Of a stretch of 20,188 nt of DNA, positions 6,125 to 12,301 are shown in pieces. A program made the translations under genes and the position numbers. The DNA is from Solimonas sp966252075 (GTDB taxonomy: Bacteria; Pseudomonadota; Gammaproteobacteria; Nevskiales; Nevskiaceae), in contig CBINNP010000031.1 of assembly GCA_966252075.1 (NCBI GenBank), forward strand, positions 1 to 20,188, given 5' to 3'. Every line of letters starts with the position of its first letter. The stretch's first letter is position 1. The notes under the pieces are model-generated. The model had not been told where the DNA came from. It saw only the letters and a list, made by a program, of their open reading frames with translations, and ran no database searches.

Positions 6125-7468
6125 ATGACGGACACCATCGTTGCCATCGCCACTGCGCCGGGGCGCGGTGGCGTCGGCATCGTCCGGCTGTCCGGTGCGC
6201 AGGCCGCCAGCATTGCCACCACGCTCGCCGGCTCGCTGCCGGCGCCGCGCGTTGCCCAGTTGCGGCAGCTGCGCGACGGCGCGCAAGCCGTCATCGATCA
6301 GGCGCTCGTGCTGCACTTCCCCGCGCCGCACTCGTTCACCGGTGAAACGGTGGTCGAGCTGCAGGCGCATGGCGGGCCGGTGGTGCTGGAGCTGATCGTC
6401 CAGGCCGCGTGCGCCGCCGGCGCCCGGCTGGCGCGGCCCGGCGAATTCTCCGAGCGCGCCTTTCTCAATGGCCGCATCGATCTGGCGCAGGCCGAGGCCA
6501 TCGCCGACCTGATCGACGCCGGCAGCGCCGAGGCGGCGCGCGCCGCGCAGCGTTCGCTCGACGGCGAACTGTCCAGACGTATCGAGGCGATCGCCGAACA
6601 GCTGATCCGCCTGCGCATGTTCGTCGAGGGCGCGCTGGATTTCTCCGATGAAGACGTCGACTGGCTGGGCGACGCGCGCATCGCCGCCGAGCTGCTGGCC
6701 GCCCAGGCCGCGCTCGACGTGCTGCTGCTGCAGGCTGCGCAGGGCCGCCGGCTGAGCGAAGGCTTCGTCGTCGTGCTGACCGGACGGCCCAATGTCGGCA
6801 AATCCACCCTGCTCAACCGCCTGGCCGGCAGCGACATCGCCATCGTCACCGAGATCGCCGGCACCACGCGCGACCTGCTGCGCGAAAACCTCAATCTGCG
6901 CGGACTGCCGGTGACGGTCGTCGACACCGCCGGCCTGCGGGCGTCCAGCGATCCGGTTGAGCGTGAAGGCATCCGCCGTGCGCGCCACGCGCTGGAACAC
7001 GCCGAACTGGCGTTGTTCCTGATCGACGATCGCGAGCCGCTGGGTGCCGAGGATCTCGGCCTGCTCGCCGAGCTGCCGGCGGCGCTGCCGCGGCTGATCG
7101 TCCACAACAAATGTGATCTGTCCGGGCATGGCGCGCAGCGCTTCGAGCAGGACGGACAGCTGCATCTGCGGATCTCGGCCGCCAGCGGCGCAGGCATCGA
7201 CACCCTGATCGACGTGCTGCTGGCGCAGGCCGGCCTGCAGCACGGCAGCCACAGCGCGTTCTCCGCGCGCACCCGTCACGTCGAGGCGCTCAAGCTCGCG
7301 CAGCTGCATCTGCGCAGCGCGGCGCAAAGGCTGTCGATCCGCGACATGCCCGAACTCGCCGCCGAGGAACTGCGGCTGGCCCACGAGGCCCTCGGCGAAA
7401 TCACCGGTCGCTTCAGCAGCGAGGATCTGCTGGGGCGGATCTTCTCCAGTTTCTGTATCGGCAAATAG
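6125..7468 (+). CDS. mnmE: tRNA modification GTPase MnmE
   Basis: MnmE, with MnmG, makes the 5-(carboxymethyl)aminomethyl modification of U34 in several tRNAs using GTP, methylene-THF and potassium. The 447-residue product starts MTDTIVAIATAPGRGGVGIV, the conserved THF-binding N-terminus. The GTPase domain shows GRPNVGKS (220-227), TTRD (247-250), DTAG (267-270) and NKCD (328-331). The catalytic C-terminal FCIGK is intact at 443-447. The open frame continues upstream into yidC, but the ATG at 6125 is fixed by the family N-terminus. It follows yidC by 41 bases and ends 9 bases from the convergent gene. Confidence 0.97.
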   Translation: MTDTIVAIATAPGRGGVGIVRLSGAQAASIATTLAGSLPAPRVAQLRQLRDGAQAVIDQALVLHFPAPHSFTGETVVELQAHGGPVVLELIVQAACAAGARLARPGEFSERAFLNGRIDLAQAEAIADLIDAGSAEAARAAQRSLDGELSRRIEAIAEQLIRLRMFVEGALDFSDEDVDWLGDARIAAELLAAQAALDVLLLQAAQGRRLSEGFVVVLTGRPNVGKSTLLNRLAGSDIAIVTEIAGTTRDLLRENLNLRGLPVTVVDTAGLRASSDPVEREGIRRARHALEHAELALFLIDDREPLGAEDLGLLAELPAALPRLIVHNKCDLSGHGAQRFEQDGQLHLRISAASGAGIDTLIDVLLAQAGLQHGSHSAFSARTRHVEALKLAQLHLRSAAQRLSIRDMPELAAEELRLAHEALGEITGRFSSEDLLGRIFSSFCIGK

Positions 7469-7477
7469 GCGGTCCGC

Positions 7478-7951
7478 TCAGGGCGTCGCCGGTGTCGCGT
7501 CCGCTGCCGCAACGGGCACCGCGCCCACGGACAATGCCCAGGCGCCGCGCTGCGTCTGCACACCTTCGGCCGCCACTTCGAGCAGGCCCAGCTTGTCCGA
7601 TGTATCGCCATAGGACGTCGACAGCACGTGATAACGCCGCTGTGGTGACAGCCAGGCACAGGGCGCATCGGAATTGCCGTCCTGAGCCACCATGGCCTTG
7701 GCCTTGTCGACCTTTTCGTCCTGGGTCAGCTGCAGCAGTGTCACCAGGTCCTGCTTCTTGATGCAGGCAAAGCCGCCCTTGGTGAACTGCACGAACTCGC
7801 GGGCGTGAATCTCGCGCTTGGCTTCGGACGGCGGCAACGGCGCGATCACGCCAAGCTCCGGCGCCTGCACCTTGTCGTCGCCCCAGCGGTAGTACGCCAT
7901 GGCGAGGCCGGCAGCGACGATGATGCTGATTCTGGCGCCGATGTGTCGCAT
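7478..7951 (-). CDS. Hypothetical protein with N-terminal membrane anchor or signal
   Basis: I do not recognise this 157-residue protein. It begins MRHIGARISIIVAAGLAMAY, a basic start followed by a hydrophobic stretch (about residues 8-20) that looks like an uncleaved anchor or signal peptide, so the rest is probably periplasmic. The body has two cysteines (C63 and C98) that could form a disulfide. A beta-rich second half (RRYHVLSTSYGD, GLLEVAAEG, RGAWALSVGAV) loosely recalls an SH3-like barrel, but that is speculation. The tail is Ala/Pro/Thr-rich. A Shine-Dalgarno-like AGGAGA lies 9 bases upstream of the ATG at 7951, which supports it being a real gene. It is convergent with mnmE and divergent from the thioesterase. 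Confidence 0.7.
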   Translation of the reverse strand: MRHIGARISIIVAAGLAMAYYRWGDDKVQAPELGVIAPLPPSEAKREIHAREFVQFTKGGFACIKKQDLVTLLQLTQDEKVDKAKAMVAQDGNSDAPCAWLSPQRRYHVLSTSYGDTSDKLGLLEVAAEGVQTQRGAWALSVGAVPVAAADATPATP

Positions 7952-8073
7952 GCCTTGCTCTCTCCTGGGCCCGGCTGCTGGTCGCGCCGGCGTCTTCTGG
8001 GGGCGACATCTTGCCGCGAAGCGCGGCGAATCGCGATCATCGGCGCCCGAACCGCGCTCGACGAACCACTGTC

Positions 8074-8523
8074 ATGGATGCCGCCGCCCTCAACCGCTAC
8101 CTCCACGAACACATTCCGCTCGCAGCGGCGATGCAGCTGCAGGTCACGCATGCCGACGGCCAGCGCATCCGCGTCGCCGCGCCGCTGGCCGCCAACCGCA
8201 ACCCGCATGGCACGGTGTTCGGTGGCAGCCTGGCGACGCTGGCTATCGTCAGCGGCTGGACCTTGCTGTACGACGCGCTGCAGCGTGCAGGCCTGCCGGC
8301 TTCGCTGGTGATCCAGCACTTCGACGCCGACTACCGCGCGCCCGCTGCCGCCGAATTCAGCGCCGAGAGCGAATTGCCGGAACAATGGCCGGACTTCCTA
8401 CAAACCCTGCAGAAGCGCGGCCGTGCCCGCCTCGATCTGGCGATCCGCCTGTCATGCGATGATCGCCAGGTCCTTCACGCCCGCGCGGTCTATGCCGCCC
8501 AGCTCCCGAGTCAGCAGCGATGA
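8074..8523 (+). CDS. YiiD C-terminal-type hotdog thioesterase
   Basis: This 149-residue protein resembles the stand-alone putative thioesterase domain found at the C-terminus of E. coli YiiD. Its start, MDAAALNRYLHEHIPLAAAM, and the central NRNPHGTVFGGSLATLA (about 42-57), are typical of that hotdog family, which is expected to hydrolyse acyl-thioesters; the substrate is not known. The open frame extends to 8011, but the upstream residues are Arg-rich and unlike the family, so the ATG at 8074 is preferred. Its stop overlaps the next start (ATGA at 8520-8523), implying translational coupling to the Nudix gene. Confidence 0.85.
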   Translation: MDAAALNRYLHEHIPLAAAMQLQVTHADGQRIRVAAPLAANRNPHGTVFGGSLATLAIVSGWTLLYDALQRAGLPASLVIQHFDADYRAPAAAEFSAESELPEQWPDFLQTLQKRGRARLDLAIRLSCDDRQVLHARAVYAAQLPSQQR

Positions 8524-9050
8524 GCCCAGCCAGCAACGAATTCAAGTTCTGTCCGCGCTGCGCCGCGCCGCTACAGGATCGCATCGAAGGCGGCTTCAAC
8601 CGCCGTGTCTGCGACACCCAGGCCTGCGGCTATATCTGGTGGGACAATCCCACGCCGGTGGTCGCTGCCGTGGTCGAGCATGAGGGCCGCGTGCTGCTGG
8701 CGCGCAATGTCGCCTGGCCGCCAGGCTTCTTCGCGCTGGTCACCGGCTTTCTGGAGAAGAACGAGCTGCCGCACGAGGCCGTGCAGCGTGAAGTCGAGGA
8801 AGAGCTCGGCCTGACGCCACAGGGCGCCAGCTTCATCGGCCATTACAGCTTCGAGCGCATGAACCAGCTCATCATCGCCTACCACGTGCCAGCCCAGGGT
8901 AGCGTGCGGCTCAACGAGGAACTGGCCGAGTACAAGCACGTCGCCTGCGAGCAGGCGCGCTTCTGGCCGGCAGCCACCGGCTATGCGCTGCGCGACTGGC
9001 TGCGCGGCAAGGGCTACGATCCCCAGGAAGTGCCGCTACCGTTCAAGTAG
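8520..9050 (+). CDS. Zinc-ribbon Nudix hydrolase
   Basis: Nudix enzymes hydrolyse a nucleoside diphosphate linked to another group. The 176-residue product carries a probable zinc ribbon with C11, C14, C31 and C36 (CPRC, then CDTQAC). A complete Nudix box follows at 76-98: G76, E82, then REVEEELGL at 90-98, matching GX5EX7REUXEEXGU. The layout resembles NudC NADH pyrophosphatase, but the SQPWPFPxS motif that marks NudC after the box is absent, and the protein is shorter. The substrate is therefore open. It overlaps the thioesterase by 4 bases and, at its 3' end, overlaps the convergent CoA-transferase gene by 8 bases. Confidence 0.92.
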   Translation: MSPASNEFKFCPRCAAPLQDRIEGGFNRRVCDTQACGYIWWDNPTPVVAAVVEHEGRVLLARNVAWPPGFFALVTGFLEKNELPHEAVQREVEEELGLTPQGASFIGHYSFERMNQLIIAYHVPAQGSVRLNEELAEYKHVACEQARFWPAATGYALRDWLRGKGYDPQEVPLPFK

Positions 9051-11223
9051 CAGCGCGCAGTTCCTGCAGGACCAGCATCCGCGCGACGCGCCCCTGCAAG
9101 CCTCGCGGTCGATCGAGTCGCAGCCGACTCAGGGCGGCAGACTCGTGTTCAGCGATCGCGCCGGCTCCGAACCGCAGCCATTGCCATAGCAGCATGGCCT
9201 TCGGCGTTGCGGCAGCGCGCCGGCGCACGCGCGCCAGCACGGGCAGCAGCGCTTCCTCGTCTGCTACGAAATCGGAATCGAACGGCAGCAAGGGAAACAG
9301 CGCCTGATCGCCCCCGGAACCCTGCCGGCGATACGCCTGCAGCCGCGCGCTCACCGCCTCCGGCGTGTTGTCGCGACAGTGCGGCGGAATCTGCCAGCCC
9401 GCCTCGATCAGCCCTGCCGCCTGCGCCTGTGCCAGCAACTGCGGCTGGAAGCGTGCGTCGCTGATGCCGATCAGGGCCTTGGCAACCTCGCTGTCGGTCC
9501 TGGAGCGCAGATCGGCGATGCCGTACTCGCTGATGACGATATCGCGCAGATGCCGCGGAATCGTCGTGTGGCCGTAGTTGAACAGTACATTGCTCTGCGG
9601 CCGGCCGCGCGCACCGTCGCGTATCGCGCGCAGCAGCAGGATCGAGCGACCATCGGCCAGCTGCTGCGCCTGCGCGACGAAGTTGTACTGGCCGCCGACG
9701 CCGGATACCACGCGGCCGTCATCGAGGCCGTCGGAAACGAAATTGCCGCTCAGCGTCACCATCATGCCGGTGTTGATGAAGCGCGCGTGGCGGCGCTGCA
9801 GGCGGTAGAGGCGCGGATTGCGATCGAGCTGGTTGATCTTGTCGACACCCGTCATGCAGATGGCGGCACGCTGTGCTTCGTCGAGTTCGCGCAGACCCTG
9901 ATACAGCGCGCGCGAGCCGAGGAAGAAGCCGCCATGCAGAACGATACCCTTGCACAGCTGCTCACCCAGACAGGCATCGGCGATCAGCGCACGCGCCTGC
10001 GGATCGCCGAGATTGGCGATCACGCGGCGTCCGTCGGCCGCAACGATGTGTCCGTGCTCGTAGCGCGCATCCGCCCTGAAGAAGCCGTGCCGCTGCAGGA
10101 TCTCGAAATCCTGCGTGCGCAGCACCCGCACGCCGATCTCGTCGAAGTAGTCGAGCACGCCGGCGTCGAGCCGCTGCGGATCGCAGCGGCCGTCATTGAG
10201 CGCCTGCTGCAGCGCCCAGAAGTCGTAGACGCGGCGGCGCAGGATGCCGGCGCGCAGCAGCTGCCAGAGGCCGCCGACGAACATCTCGGTGGCGGCATAC
10301 AAACCTTCGTCAAAGGGGCCGAGCCCGCCGATGTCGTCGAGCAGTGCGGCGTTGCGCTCAGGCACGCCGAAGGCATCGACGATCGAGCGATAACGCGCGT
10401 TGTCGCGGTCGCGCTGCAGCAGGGCATAGGCGATCGCGTCGCCGAGGCTGCCGATGCCGAGCTGCAGGCTGCCGCCGTCGCGGACCAGCGTGCTGGCATA
10501 CAGGCCGATCGCATAGTCGGCATCGCCGACCGGCATGTTCGGTACCGAGAACAGCGGCGTATCAAAGCGCGGTGATTCGATCAGCAGGTCGAAGTCGCTG
10601 GCGCGGCGCTCAGCGTCGTGCGCGAAGAACGGCAGCGAGGGATTGACCAGGCCCACGACCAGATGCGGGCGGCCGCTGGCCTGCAGCAGGCGTATCACTT
10701 CGGGCCCGGTGTCCGGATTGCATGAAAGGCTGTAGTGCGCGCCGTCGGCTTCGTCGCGCCGCGCAATCATCTGCGCCACCACGTTGCAGCCGCGATTGAC
10801 CACATCGCGCGCGGCGTGCGTGTAGTTGCTGCTGATGTAGTGCCGCTGCGCCCGGGCGTTGCCGAGCATGGCGCCGGTCTGGAAGAAGAACTCGCAGATC
10901 TCGACATTGGCCGGCAGCCGGCCCTCACGCTGCGCCGCGACGTAGTCCAGCTGCGGCACGCCGGCAAACACCCGCGCCGCGAACGGCTCGATGAAGGCGC
11001 GCTCCAGCGCGTTCTGCGGCGCCGGCGGCGCCAGCGACAGCGCGGTGAGTATGCTCAGCCGCAGGCTGGGCTCGCGGCAGGCGCGCCGGTACAGCGCGTT
11101 GCACAGCTCCACAGGCTTGCCGAGGCCGAGCGGAATGCCGAGCACGACATGGCGGCCGACGTGCGCCAGGATGTGATCGACGGCGGCTTCGACATCATCG
11201 ACGACATGCGTCTGGCGGGACAT
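9043..11223 (-). CDS. Acetyl-CoA hydrolase/CoA-transferase family protein (long form)
   Basis: The 726-residue product belongs to the acetyl-CoA hydrolase/transferase family, which moves CoA between acetyl or other short acyl groups and carboxylates through a glutamyl-CoA intermediate. GIGSLGDA (256-263) matches the glycine-rich motif, and ATEMF at 311-315 places the probable catalytic glutamate at E313. The C-terminal domain shows GVGGQYNFVAQAQ and ISEYGIADLRSRT. It is longer than the roughly 430-500 residue transferases; extra N- and C-terminal parts have no motif I can name. The ATG at 11223 has GGGAG 8 bases upstream. It follows the LysR gene by 48 bases on the same strand, so they are probably co-transcribed. 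Whether it acts as hydrolase or transferase cannot be told from sequence. Confidence 0.88.
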   Translation of the reverse strand: MSRQTHVVDDVEAAVDHILAHVGRHVVLGIPLGLGKPVELCNALYRRACREPSLRLSILTALSLAPPAPQNALERAFIEPFAARVFAGVPQLDYVAAQREGRLPANVEICEFFFQTGAMLGNARAQRHYISSNYTHAARDVVNRGCNVVAQMIARRDEADGAHYSLSCNPDTGPEVIRLLQASGRPHLVVGLVNPSLPFFAHDAERRASDFDLLIESPRFDTPLFSVPNMPVGDADYAIGLYASTLVRDGGSLQLGIGSLGDAIAYALLQRDRDNARYRSIVDAFGVPERNAALLDDIGGLGPFDEGLYAATEMFVGGLWQLLRAGILRRRVYDFWALQQALNDGRCDPQRLDAGVLDYFDEIGVRVLRTQDFEILQRHGFFRADARYEHGHIVAADGRRVIANLGDPQARALIADACLGEQLCKGIVLHGGFFLGSRALYQGLRELDEAQRAAICMTGVDKINQLDRNPRLYRLQRRHARFINTGMMVTLSGNFVSDGLDDGRVVSGVGGQYNFVAQAQQLADGRSILLLRAIRDGARGRPQSNVLFNYGHTTIPRHLRDIVISEYGIADLRSRTDSEVAKALIGISDARFQPQLLAQAQAAGLIEAGWQIPPHCRDNTPEAVSARLQAYRRQGSGGDQALFPLLPFDSDFVADEEALLPVLARVRRRAAATPKAMLLWQWLRFGAGAIAEHESAALSRLRLDRPRGLQGRVARMLVLQELRAAT

Positions 11224-11271
11224 CGGACGCTCCCGTGGGCAGGGCGGAGCCGCAGTATGGCCAGGCCTGCC

Positions 11272-12180
11272 TTAACCGATGGCGCGCGCGGCGCGCGACA
11301 TCTCCTGCACCAGCTCGCGCAGCCGGCGCACCTGCGGCGCGGCCTCGTCGGCGCGGCGGTAGATCAGGCTCAGGCGCGCCTTCGGCACCGGTCGCTGCAA
11401 GGATACGAAGCTGACGCCCTCGGCCTGCATCAGCCGCATCGACGCCGGCACGATCGACACGCCCAGCCCGGCGGCAACCAGGTTGACGATCGAGGTGACC
11501 TGAAACGCTTCCTGGACGACGCGTGGCGAAAAGCCCGCGGCGCGGCAGGCACCGGTGATGGCCTCGTGCAGGCCGGCGCCATTGGTGCGCGAGAACAGCA
11601 CGAAGGGCTCGATCGACAGCGCCAGCAAGGGCAGGCGGGCGCGCTGCGCCAGCGCATGGCCGGCCGGCAAGGCCACCACCAGATCCTCGTCGAGCACCGT
11701 CTCGGCGGCCAGACCGCGATCGTCGCCGAGCAGCGGCCGCACGAAGGCGACGTCGATGGTCTCGTCGCGCAGGGCCTGCGCCAGTACCGGCGTCGGGTGT
11801 TCCTCCAGCGTCAGCGCCACGTTCGGGTAGCGGCGGCGGAATTCGCGGATCAGCCGCGGAATCAGCGGATGGAACGGCGCCGAGTTGATCATGCCGACAC
11901 GGATACGCCCGACCTCGCCGCGGGCGACGCGGCGGGCTCGCTCGCCGGCCTGCTCGACCTCGCGCAGGATGCGCCGCGCATCCTCCGCGAATGCCCGGCC
12001 GGCCTCGGTCAGGCGCACGCCCCGCGGCAGGCGCTCGAACAGCGCCAGCCCCAGTTCGCGTTCCAGCGCCTGGATCTGCTGGGACAGCGGCGGCTGGCCG
12101 ATACCCAGCGCGGCGGCGGCACGGGTAACGTGGCCGGCATCGGCAATGGCGACGAAGTAGCGCAGATGGCGCAGTTCCAT
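11272..12180 (-). CDS. LysR-family transcriptional regulator
   Basis: This 302-residue protein is a typical LysR-type regulator. The N-terminal winged helix-turn-helix (about 1-60) reads MELRHLRYFVAIADAGHVTR, then AALGIGQPPLSQQIQALERE. The effector domain (about 90-295) has the usual periplasmic-binding-protein pattern, including HPLIPRLIREFRRRYPNVAL, DVAFVRP and VAAGLGVSIVPASM. The sequence resembles BenM/CatR-like members, but the effector cannot be named. It diverges from aceE with a 121-bp spacer containing a perfect dyad, and precedes the CoA-transferase gene by 48 bases. LysR proteins usually control the divergent neighbour and themselves, so aceEF and the CoA-transferase are both candidate targets. 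The Shine-Dalgarno is weak. Confidence 0.95.
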   Translation of the reverse strand: MELRHLRYFVAIADAGHVTRAAAALGIGQPPLSQQIQALERELGLALFERLPRGVRLTEAGRAFAEDARRILREVEQAGERARRVARGEVGRIRVGMINSAPFHPLIPRLIREFRRRYPNVALTLEEHPTPVLAQALRDETIDVAFVRPLLGDDRGLAAETVLDEDLVVALPAGHALAQRARLPLLALSIEPFVLFSRTNGAGLHEAITGACRAAGFSPRVVQEAFQVTSIVNLVAAGLGVSIVPASMRLMQAEGVSFVSLQRPVPKARLSLIYRRADEAAPQVRRLRELVQEMSRAARAIG

Positions 12181-12207
12181 AAGGGCTCGTCTGCGATATG
12201 CAGAAAG

Positions 12208-12229
12208 TATGAATCAGCTCTGATTCATA
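12208..12229. promoter_or_regulatory. Perfect dyad in the LysR-aceE spacer, candidate operator
   Basis: TATGAATCA (12208-12216) and TGATTCATA (12221-12229) are exact inverted copies around the 4-base spacer GCTC. The site is AT-rich amid GC-rich sequence and ends 2 bases before the putative aceE -35 box, so its centre would lie near -48. A dyad in a LysR divergent spacer is the expected place for the regulator's binding site; binding is inferred. Confidence 0.6.
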
Positions 12230-12231
12230 TA

Positions 12232-12260
12232 TTGGACGTATACGCGAAGCGCGGTCTACA
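12232..12260 (+). promoter_or_regulatory. Putative aceE promoter
   Basis: TTGGAC (12232-12237) is a good -35 match (4-5 of 6), and TCTACA (12255-12260), 17 bases downstream, is a weak -10 (3 of 6). A weak -10 next to an upstream dyad suits an activator-dependent promoter. Predicted by eye. Confidence 0.4.
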
Positions 12261-12301
12261 TTGGCCGGCCGTAATCTTCCAAAGCATTCGAGGAGTTGCT
12301 G

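Noticed and set aside
5834..7384. A 516-codon minus-strand frame opposite yidC and mnmE
   Set aside because: It is antisense to two secure genes and has the same low-complexity, Gln/Arg-rich character as other complement-strand artefacts.
8013..8027. GCCGCG-AAG-CGCGGC hairpin upstream of the YiiD-type thioesterase as a regulatory RNA element
   Set aside because: It is a 6-bp GC-only stem with no supporting context, likely chance in GC-rich sequence.
8520..9050. Calling the Nudix gene nudC (NADH pyrophosphatase)
   Set aside because: The zinc ribbon and Nudix box fit, but the NudC motif SQPWPFPxS after the box is absent and the protein is too short.
12296..12301. TTG codon as aceE start
   Set aside because: It directly abuts the GAGGAG ribosome-binding site; the ATG at 12302 has proper spacing.
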